From Cinnamomum chago (Eukaryota > Streptophyta > Magnoliopsida > Laurales > Lauraceae), in NCBI GenBank assembly GCA_038049695.1, contig CP142456.1, positions 15,714,501-15,778,500 of the forward strand: 64,000 nt of DNA. Direction: 5' to 3'. Below, one piece after another: positions 36,218 to 47,118 of this stretch. The position numbers were made by a program, and so were the translations under genes. Below the pieces are notes generated by a model. That model was not told where the DNA came from. It did no database searches and was given only the letters and a program-made list of their open reading frames with translations. The first letter of the stretch is position 1; the number at the start of each line of letters is the position of its first letter.

Positions 36218-37422
36218 ATGTTTTGAAGGGGGAGAAGTAAGTCCAAGGCCCCTGCAGATGAGGGCTCCTCCAATCCACAGCCCCACAAACGGAGTGCATC
36301 CACTCCTACCCTTGAACAACCAGATGCGGAATGGGTCAATCGGCCCTTAAAAAAGCAGACCACATTTGATTTGAATTTTTTGAAGTCGACTAATCCACAC
36401 ATTGGGCGGTTGAACAATTACGTCTGCGTCAATTGACAGCTTTGTGTGGACCTTTTCCCCCGGTGTACCCCCGTTTGGTACGCCTTTTCTACCACAATTT
36501 GGAAATATCAGGGCAGAATGGCGATGTCCTATCCTCCACCATTAATGGACATTACGTTACTTTGACCGAGGAGGACATTGCTCATGCCCTCGGCTGTAAC
36601 CCCGGTGCAGGTAACTTTCCATTTTTTCCAGCCACCCCCACTGTAGCCAGTATCACCAACGAGATGTGTGGGGGTCGGTTTAGCAAGGCAAACTACATGA
36701 GCACTCGTCGTAGTTACCTGCCTCAAAGGATGTGGCTGATAGATCAAGTGCTGCGTGTAAATGCATTTCCCACACATCACAAGGATGAGAGGAGGGTGGA
36801 CTTCCTCGTGACTATGTACGCTATCCATGTCGGATACGCTGTATCTCTCCCGCATATGATTTTTCAGGAAATGTGCAAAGTGTATAGGCTCTTTAAAGAG
36901 TCTAAAAAAGATCCGGAGAAGAAGAGGCCTTTGCCTTTTCCTCATTTGCTCACCATGTTACTTCTCACTTGTTCGGGCCTATTGGTTGTCCCCTATCCCA
37001 TTTCACCTGATGAGGAGTCTATCCCATGCTCTGACAGATACGGTGAGGTGCGATGGACACAGAGTGTCCAGACCATTCTGCGTAATATGCAGCACACTCA
37101 CCCTGCTATGATGCCGAGAGTAGACGCACCTGTGGTTGAGCCACCGGTGCCACCTCAAGCCCCTCCTGTTGTACACCCTCTTGCGGGGCAGGCTGACCCA
37201 TTTTACATGACCTTTGCCCAATACAAGGCTATCCTCCAAGGTCAGCAGGCCCTCCAATCCCGTCAGGTGGCTTTTGAGTCCCGCTTTGCAGACTTTGCCA
37301 CTCGTACTACAGACTCTCTTTTCGAATTGAGATCTTTAATGAGAGGTCTGCGTGGCCTTTCCCCTCCCCACAGAGATGATCACATGCAGGATGGAGGTGA
37401 AGGGGATGGGGAGGATGATTGA
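36218..37422 (+). pseudogene. Extra ORF downstream of pol (plant retrotransposon accessory protein)
   Basis: Frame from ATG 36218, which has a stop at codon 3, runs through a basic stretch (RGRSKSKAP) to about 36430. It shifts there into a 330-codon open frame ending at 37422. The body has YPRLVRLFYHNL, GHYVTLTEEDIAHALGCNPG, MYAIHVGYAVSLPHMIF and a Pro-rich then acidic C-terminus (DDHMQDGGEGDGEDD). It resembles the putative plant transposon protein domain (Pfam Transposase_32 type) found beside Athila-like pol genes; its role is unknown and it is not an obvious envelope. No transmembrane helix is evident. The early stop and the frameshift make this copy defective. Confidence 0.65.
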
Positions 37423-37630
37423 TGCTGTCTCGTTTTCTTTTTAGGTAACATTTTCTTTTTAGTTTCTATATTTGTGTTTCTAGATTGTTGCTAACATTTT
37501 GCAGGTTCTTTATTGCAAGTTGGGGGGTCTCCTCGACTTTTCTTTACTATGCATCTTCTGTTTAGCGGGTACCCAGGTGATATCCTTCCTTTCAATTTAT
37601 TTTTCGTTTCCTTTACATTTCATTTTAATG

Positions 37631-37670
37631 TTCAACATTGTGGACAATGTTAGGTCTAAGTTGGGGGGTG
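37631..37670 (+). promoter_or_regulatory. Hairpin plus internal polypurine-tract-like motif
   Basis: AACATTGT-GG-ACAATGTT, a perfect inverted repeat, is followed by AAGTTGGGGGGTG. The same AAGTTGGGGGG core occurs at 37516 and directly before the 3' LTR at 38770-38782, where it is the true polypurine tract. The internal copies may be additional plus-strand primers. Confidence 0.55.
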
Positions 37671-38767
37671 AGGTAGTCAGTTTTGAGTTAGTTTCATTAG
37701 TTCTTTGAGTCTTTTTCATGTATTAAAAAAAAAGAGTTAGAATTTTGTTTTGTTTGTAAGTCTTGCAGGAGATTTCTAACCGGGTTTTTATGAAACAAAG
37801 ATACCCTGATTTTTTGAACTTTTTGCTAGGAAAAAGAGAAAAATGGTTCACCGTCTTGTTTTAGGAAAGAGTTTTTGAGAAATTGCTGAATTATTGATCT
37901 CTCACTTAACACGTATTATATAGAAAATTTGAAATGTGAATTAAACTATGATTTCCATACTAGTGAAAACTTCAGAACAATTATGATGGAAAGTTGACCC
38001 TCGGTCATACTTAAGTCAGGCATATGGAAAGGGCTACCTATTGTTAGGGACCGTATTAAAAAAAAAAGAGTTGTGACTAGTTTGGGTTCGTAGCCTTTTT
38101 AGCCCGAGTCAGTAAGCCCATAGGGGTATTGCCATACCTAGTGCCCTAAAGACATCTATTTTGGGGGTCATTGGCTGAATGCTCGTTACATGGGTTAACT
38201 AGAAATCTTAAGGGACCTAGGCATTGCATAGTCATTTAAAAAAAAAAAAGAGAAAAAATCAAAATAGTGTTGTCACGTCCTTTGAAAAACAATAGTGTGA
38301 AAGCCACCACAAATGCCTTAAGAGGAATCATGTTAACTTTTACTGAGGTTCGATGGCCCAGCATTTTGAAAGAAAAAGATGTGTTTTCACGGAAATTTTT
38401 TAGTGGATCGTTTTATGCTCTACAATTTTCACCGTGCACGATTAATTTCTCGCATGATTTTGAGGATTTCTGACCAAAAGATAGGATCTTTGAACCACAT
38501 TTGAGTTGTGTATTGAAAACCCCAAAATCAGGAATATCTGGTGTTCGTAGATACCTTGATAGAAAATACTCCCTATTTTTCTTTTATGTTTTGGGAATTT
38601 TGTGGGTAGATTCACTACAAACCCTCACGAGACTATAACTCGCCCTCTAGGGGGAACTTAGAGGTTTAAAGGCTTGCTACACATGCTAAGTGCAGTCGTG
38701 CTCCCTACGAAAGTGGCATTAGTTAATTTTTCCTTTTGTTTTAGCTTTGCTCGAGGTCTGGCAAAGT
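37671..38767 (+). other. Gypsy 3' noncoding region
   Basis: Untranslated AT-rich sequence between the extra ORF and the polypurine tract. The small open frames have no motifs. Confidence 0.6.
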
Positions 38768-38769
38768 GT

Positions 38770-38782
38770 AAGTTGGGGGGTG
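38770..38782 (+). promoter_or_regulatory. Gypsy polypurine tract
   Basis: AAGTTGGGGGGTG ends exactly where the 3' LTR (TGATGAGAG) begins, the position of the plus-strand primer. Confidence 0.85.
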
Positions 38783-39910
38783 TGATGAGAGCTTAAAATG
38801 TACCATTTAGGCCCCTCAGTTTAGACTTTGGTATACACTCCTATGAGTCTAATTAGTCTAATTATGTTATTTTCATGTTTACAGGTGTTCTAGGTGCATT
38901 GGAAAGAAATTGGCGCAAGATGGAAAAAATGGCAAAAATCTAGACGAATCGGTGCTCACTGGCACCGGGCGTTCGGATGCCAGACACCAGGCGTCCGGAT
39001 GCCAAACACCAGGCGTCCGGATGCTCGGTCACAGAGACGTGCAGGAATGTTTATTCCTGGCGTCCGGACGCTAGACGCCAGGAAGCCCGGATGAAGACTC
39101 TGCCTCTAACACGTTTTGAGAGATTTTTAGGTCCAAAACCTCTAAATATAAGCCCTAATCTCGTTTTAGAGATATTCTGGAGGCTGGTTTGGGAGCTTTG
39201 GAAGAGCGTCAATGGAGATTTCGTCAGAGACTCATCGTCAACCTCTTGCCATACGTAACTAAATCTTTATCTTTGAGTTGCGATGAAGCCCTAATCTCTT
39301 GTTTATGGTGATGTATAGGTTTAGGGTTTTATTTTAAACGCTTTTGGTTATATGACAAGATGTTAATCCATTGATTGGATTTTATTAATGCAATATCTCT
39401 TTCTTTGGTATTTTAATCTTGTAGATTTGAATACTAAGTTATATAACGATGCTTTAATGAATGTGTTTGTTAGATCTATGATAATCTATGCCATAGAGAT
39501 AGGTTATGCCCCAATTTACATCCACATCCCTTATTTGTTGACTCTGAAGGTTTGTAACCAGAATGAGTCTTTATAGCATTGATAGTGAAACCCTAGGTCT
39601 ATACTTGCCATTGTGCGAGGTTAGAGTGGATTCGTACCCTGAGATCTTTTCTTTGATTGAATCAACCCTGTCTTTTTAATTTGTTAATTTAGGAATTACA
39701 ATCAATCAACCCAACACTTCATTTTTTAATAGGATTAGTTTAAGAATCAGAGCTTTGTTTTCTAATAGGATTAGTTTAGGAATTTAGGAAACAACACAAC
39801 TTAGCCTTTTTGTCCTAGTGGATATGATACTCGGTTAACATCTTTGCTTTTGCAAGCAGAGATAGTAGCGGGGAATAATTTATATTTGCAACCCTATTTT
39901 AGGACGGTCA
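38783..39910 (+). repeat. Gypsy 3' LTR
   Basis: 1128 bp. Same ends as the 5' LTR. About 60 bp longer, mainly because GGCGTCCGGATGCC-like units are repeated at about 38967-39025 where the 5' LTR has a single arrangement. The TATA candidate of the 5' LTR is altered here (TCTAAATATA). Confidence 0.93.
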
Positions 39911-40926
39911 ATTATATAAGTGATTGTATTTTTTAATTTTGGTGATGCCTTTGGATTTGAATTTTACATTCATATACTTAGTTGAAAACTTTTTTTATTA
40001 CTGATTATTGACTTTTATTAAAAATCATGTTTAATTTTTATTCTATAAACTTTAGTTACATTCTATTAAAAAAAAAACAGAGAGAGAGATAGGTACAAAT
40101 ATCAAACCGCCCAACATGCCACCCAAGTCGCCACTAAAAAAACCGCCCAAACCGCCTATACTTTGGGCAGTTACAGTTTCTACTTTTTACAAACAGCTAT
40201 AAAACAAAACCGCCTAAACCGCGCAATAACTGGCCAAGCCGCCCCCCGTACACCCATACTAAACACGACACTAGAGTATTCAACTAATGAAGACATCACC
40301 AATTATTGATAATTGAACCTCATTTGACAATTTCCTCCCTTCCCTTCTTTTCCATTTAAACATTTTAAACTGGAGTCTTTGACTGGTACCGTAGTAGCCC
40401 ATTTAAACATTTTTTTCTAGAGATTTTTTTTCTAGTCATTCCTCTATGAGAGAGGATACCCAAACAAAACTAAATAAAATCTGAAACTCAAGGCAAAGAC
40501 TATCCCTACCCGCCCTCTTCCAAACCAACGTGAAATGCATATGAAAAACAATAACTCAAAAACCAAAGCAAGTTTGTAAAAACTTGCAAACACCATTGTA
40601 GCACCGCATGTGAAGCAAAATGGGAGAGAAGAAAGACAAATGCATGTTGCATTTCTTGCTATAGACAGACACCAATAGAATAGGAAAGAAGGGACTCACA
40701 AAATAGAGATAAGAAACGTTCCTGGAAGGTTAAAGACGAACGCCCCCTTTGCGATATCGAGATGGAATCGATCAAGAAGATTGGTCTCACAGTAGATGGA
40801 CTAAGGAAGATGGGACTAGGTTTTTCGTTCGTAACAATGTAAGGGTGAAAGAGGCTTCGAATGAGTTTTTACAAGGCTAGGTTTAATCTTTTAACCTTTA
40901 GGGACAAAATTGGAAAAAAAAAAGAT

Positions 40927-41024
40927 GGGGCCCCATTGTACAATACCCATATTTAGTATAACTTTTTAGTCAACGCCGTTTTAAGGAATACAGTGTATTT
41001 TATATGTTGTACGGTCAAGTCCCC
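40927..41024 (-). repeat. MULE right terminal inverted repeat
   Basis: Inverted partner of 10753-10850, ending in CCCC at 41021-41024. It is directly followed by the TAAAATAAA target duplication. Confidence 0.88.
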
Positions 41025-41033
41025 TAAAATAAA

Positions 41034-41855
41034 TGCTTGAAGGCATGTAATCCCTTTTCTTAAGACATTTTCCACATGGGATCATCAATGGGTTAATAGG
41101 TGTGTCACCTTCCAAGAGGGATAGAGTAAGAGAATTTGAGATTTGGTATGATGAAAGTAAGGGGTTAAAGAAAGAAGGTGAGGTTGAACTAGAATGAAAT
41201 TTTGATGGGATGAGTAGCAGAGGCGGGGGTGGGGGTGGTACATCTTTATTACACTTGTCCCTGGTGCTCCATCCAAACACACTTTGAGGTAAAAATTTCA
41301 ACCGTTGCAACCTTTTTTTACTCCTCTTCTATTCTATCATATGGCAAACAAACATGACCTAAGTTTGCAAGTCGTAAGATCAACCTAACTCATCAACTCG
41401 TTTTGGAGAAAGAGACGCTAGAGTGCAATCCAACTCAGCCCAATAAAAGGACTTGGTCAACTTTATATCATTCTCTTCTGCATCATCCAATCACTATCAA
41501 TATAATGTGATGTGATTGAAATTCAACCTTTCCAGGTATGTTTTGAAAAATGGCTTTTAAATTCTCTTTTTCTTTAAAAAATAATTTTTCTTGCATCATT
41601 TCTAGTAATTACTCTAGAAATCTTTTGCCATGAATGGACAAAAGCTTGCCTCAAAATTTGTTCAAACGATCTATCTTTCGTAAGCACAAATGATAATTGG
41701 CAAACTATTAAAATCCTCATAAGTTGGTAACTAACATTATTAAGGTCATAGTTAAAAACTCCTAAACCACCACTTGAAGCGGTTTGTGAAAGTTGGGTTT
41801 GGACGGTCCACCTCCAGCCCTCGCAATTCCTGTGACATGTCTGAGCATACATGAT
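41034..41855. other. Spacer after the MULE, no gene seen
   Basis: AT-rich sequence. The open frames on the minus strand (40981-41310, 41574-41852) have no recognisable motif, and the first overlaps the MULE terminal repeat. Confidence 0.55.
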
Positions 41856-41860
41856 CTCAA

Positions 41861-42818
41861 GTGTCTAAGAAGGTGCCTAGTGCCACCTGATGATCTGCCA
41901 CTGTAAAGTTCTTTGTAATATGAAAATTTATGGGGATTTGCGATCTCTAGTTTGGTCTATTCAATAAATCGGCCAAAAAGTGTGCAGAAATAAACAATTA
42001 TGCAGTGAAAATAAAATCACATGCACACACCACATGGATACCAAATTTAAGGTGGAAAACCCTAACTAGGTGAAAAACCACCGATCCGAACTAGATCAAC
42101 AATCAAACACTATGAATCTCGCAATTATAAGAAACTCAGATTTTTCTCCCCAGATATCCCCTATCTAAAGATTGAAATTACCTTATATCACTTCACGCTT
42201 CAACAACTTTACACCGTTGATTGCAACAGACTCAATCCAGCGCTTGACTCCTCAAATCTTCTTGCAAGAAAATAATCTTCTACAAATGATGCAGAAGAAC
42301 TGGCTCTAGAAGACTTGTCAGCACAACTTCTTAATAAAACTCTAGAGAAGAATTCTCTCAATGATAATCTCTAACTCAAAACTTTGAGAGGTGAGGTGTA
42401 GCTTTAGAATAGCCCTTAAATCCTTTAAATGGCCCTTGAAGCGTGATTAAGGTTACCTAACTTAATTAGGATTAAAACAAGCAGTTTGGGCACAATTAGA
42501 ACAAAGTTTCTAATTTTCCTAGGATTCTGCTGCCATGTCCGCTCAAGCGGATGAGTCTCTATCTTAGCGCAAAAAGGCTTATGTCAGGCGTATGGGTTCT
42601 CTGTCTTGCATCCGCTCGAGCAAAGATCTAGGCGCTCGAACGGACCCATTCTGGATAATCCGAAATTTCAGCACGATTTCTCCAGCTTTCTTCTTCTAAT
42701 TCTTTCAGACTTTCTTCTTCTGAGTCTTTCCAATCTTCTATCTTTAGAGTCCTATTCTAAATAAAAGTTACAACTTAAAAGACTCAGAGTTTTGTCCAAC
42801 CCATGAATTTAGCCAACA
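41861..42818 (-). mobile_element. Putative solo LTR (Copia-like)
   Basis: On the minus strand the stretch begins TGTTGGCTAAATTCATGGG, a common Copia LTR start, and it contains LTR-typical text (GGTTTTTCACC...GGTTTTCCACC near 42050-42080). A 5-bp repeat CTCAA lies at 41856-41860 and 42819-42823. The other terminus reads GACAC rather than a clean CA, so boundaries are uncertain. Confidence 0.4.
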
Positions 42819-42823
42819 CTCAA

Positions 42824-44400
42824 AAACCTGACACAATATATACATTGTGCCTTTTTTCGACTCCTCCTCTGGGATCAGGGACCTTAACTTTATTAAAATG
42901 GTTCAAGACTATAGAAGTCGTTTTTCTTTTCTTTTTAGTTGAAAAACCTGATCCACCACTGCTAACAAGTAGGGGATAACTTGCTACTTCTATCTCCTGA
43001 TCTTGCTCTTGAGGAAAAAATCCAGGATCTTCCTCATTTATAGAAGAATCAAGGTTGGAAGGTTGTGGTGATCAAGCCACTTTTGTAAAAAAAAAATTCC
43101 AAAAAATCACCTAAATAGATAATTATGTGTAATGTGTTTGCGATAATTTATATAAGAAAGGGGAGAAGATGAGACTTAATATATAATATTACTATGTACA
43201 TTGTTACTAAATAAGATGAAAATTCTAAAATAATAAATACCTCTATGAGAGAGGGATGGCTAATGGAGAAATCTTGTTGAGAGAGTGAGAGAGAGTTCCT
43301 TCGATAGTGAGTAGTGGGTAGTGACAAGTGACTAGTGAAAGAGATGACTTTTAAGTTCATAGGCCTTTGCTTTGAAATTGTTGTAAATTCCTTTTTAGAG
43401 AGCTTAGAGGGAGCGTGAGAAATGAGAGAGTAGATGAGTGTTATGAGTGTTGAGAGATGAGATGAGATATTACATGGGTCTTTATTGATCTTTCCTTTCA
43501 TGCCTCCAATCAATGCGTGGTTGTGGGTTTTTTTTTTTTTTTTTTTGGTAATGGATCCTTGGTTCAAAAGGAGCTGAAACCAGCACGATTTTATTCACAT
43601 TGAAAGTGGCGAACTCGTGGGATGGCTAAGGTGGTTAACTTTTTGGACGCGCTGGAGTTTGGAGTTTGGACGTACTGGAGGTTATGAAAGCTACTAAGGG
43701 TGAGAAAGACTGGGCCATCGAGCCAATGATTTTGGACATTCTTGGTTTGGGTAATAACTTTTTTATGGTAGATTTGTTCTCTGTGCCTAAGAATTTTATA
43801 CTGTGGCTGCTCATAGGTTGGTAAAAGAGGCGTTTGGTTGCTCATAGGTTGGCACAAGAGGCGTTTACTTGCTTGGGGAGGTTGTTTGTAGGCCTGTCAA
43901 TTTAGCCTGTTAAAATGGGATCTATTTTTTTTTAACTCCCATGGAAAATGATGAGATCAATAAAATCAAGTAATATTTATTGATTTGGGAAACTGAATTC
44001 ATTTACTTGGGAGAAAATTACTTGTATTTATCCTCAATTTTTTCTTCAAAAACTTACAAGATTGCGGAAGAATTGAGTCACTTTTAACGACAAGAGCTCA
44101 ATTAAGACATGAACAGCACTATCAGCATTCTTTCATGTCTACACTGATGCCATCACCTTGTGTAACTAGGACTCTTCTTTTAAATGTCCCACATATGATT
44201 GAAAATAGAAGAAGGATAAAATCCCATGTGTTTTTTTCTTTTACCTAAAACGTACAAAAAAAGAGTCACATTTGTCTTTATATGTAAGTTTCTTTTCATC
44301 TATAAGTCAAAGATAGTGATTCATGAATGTGGTTCAATTCACACTTTTTTTTTTGGTTGATGGGTCAGACTCGGTCCTGTTGATTCTTAAAGACGCACCG
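42824..44400. other. Gene-free spacer
   Basis: AT-rich, with a long T run at 43529-43551. Minus-strand open frames at 43148-43567 and 43591-43857 have no known motif. Confidence 0.55.
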
Positions 44401-44402
44401 TG

Positions 44403-44765
44403 GCCCACAGCATGACATATTTAGGGTACGTTTGTGTACACCTAATTTTCATGGAATGGTGAAATTGCCACATCAGCAAATTCTATAGTTTTGAAATACT
44501 TCGGTAAAGGCTTTCTGCAGAAGTCACAAATTCATGTTTGGTGGAAAAAAACATTTTAATATTTCGGAAATTGCCACATCAACAAATTGTATAGTTTTGA
44601 AATACTTTAGAAAAGGCTTTCCGCGGAAGTCACAAATTCATGTTTGGTGCAAAAAGTCTTTCTTCGATGAATTGGTGCTAATATTGTTTGGTGCGGCTGC
44701 GGATTCCTTACGGAAAACTAGTATTTACTGTTTGGTGCGGCAATTTTCCGTGGAAAAAAAAAACT
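44403..44765 (+). repeat. MITE-like stretch with 106-bp tandem duplication
   Basis: A block starting GAAATTGCCACATCA and ending TTCATGTTTGGTG(G/C)AAAA is present at 44461-44566 and again at 44567-44665, with scattered differences. TTTGGTGCGGC motifs recur downstream, and the stretch starts TTTAGGGTACGTTTG, a sequence type seen at ends of small DNA transposons. The opposite terminus was not found. Confidence 0.55.
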
Positions 44766-46102
44766 ACATACATATTGTCCTTTGTCAATTACAAACATAC
44801 TGATTTGTGTCCCCACCAAATTTAGTATTAAAGTGATCAGATCAACCTATCTTCATTAAAAATGCATGAAAACTTGTTTTGTTGCTTTTTCAGTTTTCTC
44901 TAGTTGGTAAACAAACTACTAGTTAAGAACTCAAAAGTGCTGAGTGGGCAATCTCAAAGCAATCGCTGGGAGCACTTACCAGTTTCTGCTAATTCATTTG
45001 CGTCGGTTTTTTCATTGTGTTTGGGAAGATGCACATCAATAATAGCTAGCAACACCTTCACAGGACTCTTGCTTCTTTCCATTTGAAAGAGAGACAATGT
45101 TAAAAGAGAGCATCCATAGTGCCAACTTCCACAATAAAGAAACTACCATTCAGCTGGTTGATCCTTACAACATTTTTTCACTATTCATATATTATCACTT
45201 TCAATACAAAGCAATAAAGTATAGGGCATCGATTATTATTCTACACCATTAGTCACCATGGGATTGGTGTCACATACAAGAAAGAGAAAGAAAAAGAAAA
45301 AGAAAAAGAAAAGAAACAGTTTGGCACTAGTGTTGGGGATGTTGCACTTGTTGGCCAGTCAAGATGCACATTTAGCTTCACAAACCAATCTTCAGCAAAC
45401 AGCAAAAAACTTTAAAAAAATTTCAGACATTAACTAGTCTCTCCTCCATGCAAATACAATCCTCCAAGCCACACCAAAGATAATGGCCGAGGGAACATCA
45501 ACTAGACTTGTGTCCCTGAAGCTTCAAATATCAAACACAATCACCTATACCATCCCTGCTGCTCTAATAAATCCAACACATTCACATAAACCATCCCTGC
45601 TGCTCCAAACATCATCTCAGTTTCGGTTTTCTCAATCTGTTTTCTAAAAAAAAAAAACTATTGACAATCTTTGCATAAACGATGGGGTAGACTTTAAATT
45701 AACAAACAAACAAAAAAGGAAGAAGAAGAAGAAGTAAGGAACTAGAATTGAAATGGTTCACTGCACAATGCACATGATTCAACAACTGCATGAAATTACA
45801 ACTGTAGCTTGTAAGAACACCTACTTATGCCCTTCGAACATGAATAATAACCATAAATGGCTACAGCAATAGGTAACACTCCCACTCCAACCACAATCAT
45901 ATCAATATCCATACACACACATATCCATTCAACTATGAATACATCCATTTCCATCCAAATATAGACCATGTTAGAAATAAAATGACATCCACAATTGAAA
46001 ATGCTCACCACAACATATTAAGGCAACTCAGTCAAATGTCATGAGTTTAGAATCATGGACAAACTACATTACTTAGAAGGAAGGAAAATACTTAAGATAG
46101 AG
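44766..46102. other. Gene-free spacer
   Basis: Includes an (AAAAAG)n-like run near 45285-45316. The small open frames have no known motifs. It may contain the 3' flank of the Harbinger element. Confidence 0.5.
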
Positions 46103-47118
46103 TTACTTCAAGGTCTTAACACTAAATATTAAACATCTAATAAAGTAATGCCCATCCCACATCTGATGAGAAATTGTGTCTCGTAGCTTACATGCAAATC
46201 GAGTGTCTGCATCACTCGAAACGGATCCAACTTCTATTCCCTCAATGTTCATGTCTTCATCAACATCCATGTCTTGTGCATGCTCTTCCTCCATCTCATC
46301 ATTATAGTTCCATTGTTTGATGTAGTTGTGCATAAAACAACAAGCAACAACTATCTTTGCTTGTGCCTTGAGAGGATATTGCGGTGCTGTCTTTAGGATG
46401 GGAAAGCGTTGCTTCAATATTGTAAAAGTACGCTCCAGTACTACATTTTGTAATTTCGAATGTCATAAATTAAAGAGTTCCTTGGGTGTTTGTGGTGCTT
46501 GTGTGGTTGACCACTCTTTGAGATGATAACGCACTCCCCGAGATGGTGCAATAAACCCACGGGTATTTGCATAACCCGCATCCACCAAATAATATTTTCC
46601 TACAAATAAATTTACTATATGAGAATGAAAAATCCAAAGTATATCATAGAAATAAATTTACCCTACAAAAACAAAATATTCCTTATTTCTAGAAAAAGTG
46701 AATTGGAATTTACCTTTTGGGACTTGAAGCCTATTATATTGTCGTCTCCACAATGCATCTTACAATACATTAGAGTCAGATGCTGACCCTTCCCACCCAG
46801 CAAATACGTATTGAAATCTCATATCAAAGGATACAACAACCATGACATTTTGTGAGAGGAACCCCTTTCTGTTTCAGTAACACACTTGATCTTCCGAACG
46901 AACCCATGTAGGTATGTACGTGCCATCAATTGCTCCAACACAATCCTAACAATAAACACAGTTATGTTAAATCCATTGTAAGAAATCAAGCAAATTTAAG
47001 TCACGGTTAAATTACCTTGAAGTAGGGGTTGAAGATTGGCTTCGTGGCAATTTCTGGAGGAGTCTCACTTCATACATGCTTAATATAATGAGGACAAAGC
47101 CTCAAAATCGCACTCGAC
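46103..47118 (-). pseudogene. PIF/Harbinger transposase (DDE_Tnp_4) pseudogene, 5' end lost
   Basis: Minus strand. Exon fragment 47118-47016 (SSAILRLCPHYIKHV...IFNPYFK), GT-AG intron 47015-46946, exon 46945-46714 (DCVGAIDGTYIPTW...FAGWEGSASDSNVL...NRLQVPK), GT-AG intron to 46600, exon 46599-46103 (GKYYLVDAGYANTRGF...VVLERTFTILKQRFPIL...VVACCFMHNYI). The catalytic triad is visible: D in AIDGT, D in VDAGY and E in LERTF. Nonsense codons follow CY in exon 2 and VL in exon 2, and one follows KHV in the first fragment. The N-terminus is missing, replaced by a LINE. The intact splice sites show a once normal transposase gene of a nuclear DNA transposon. Confidence 0.88.

Larger units (their letters stand above)
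24620..39915 (+). mobile_element. Athila-like Ty3/Gypsy LTR retrotransposon
   Basis: Full-length structure 24625-39910 with target duplication ATTAT on both sides (24620-24624, 39911-39915). LTRs begin TGATGAGAGC and end ACGGTCA. The primer site TGGCGCCGTTGCCGG fits tRNA-Asp, the primer used by Athila/Tat elements. Order: LTR, gag-protease, RT-RNase H, integrase, an additional downstream ORF, polypurine tract, LTR. Two solo LTRs of another family interrupt pol; without them it is about 11.4 kb. Many nonsense codons make it defective. Confidence 0.93.
24009..40266. mobile_element. hAT-like non-autonomous element split by a Gypsy element
   Basis: Element 24017-40258 is flanked by the 8-bp direct repeat CTAAACAC (24009-24016 and 40259-40266), the duplication length of hAT transposons. 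The ends are TAGGTCCGCAC and, inverted, TATGGGTGTAC, weakly matching the plant hAT consensus TAGGGGTGTAC. Both arms are rich in ACCGCCC/GGGCGG-type motifs (24030-24180 and 40095-40245). Without the internal Gypsy insertion the element is about 950 bp, with no transposase seen. Confidence 0.75.
10744..41033. mobile_element. Mutator-like element (MULE) shell with nested insertions
   Basis: The element occupies 10753-41024. Its left end reads GGGGATTTGACCGTACAG and the right end, inverted, reads GGGGACTTGACCGTACAA. The inverted repeats stay alignable for about 95 bp. A perfect 9-bp direct repeat TAAAATAAA flanks it exactly at 10744-10752 and 41025-41033, and 9 bp is the Mutator target-duplication length. 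The interior holds a MuDR-type transposase gene, a tandem array and a convergent PMD-C48 gene. Subtracting the Copia remnant and the hAT/Gypsy nest leaves about 11.5 kb, a plausible autonomous MULE. This copy is inactive because both genes carry nonsense codons. Chance agreement of the repeats and target duplication at this distance is very unlikely. Confidence 0.9.
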
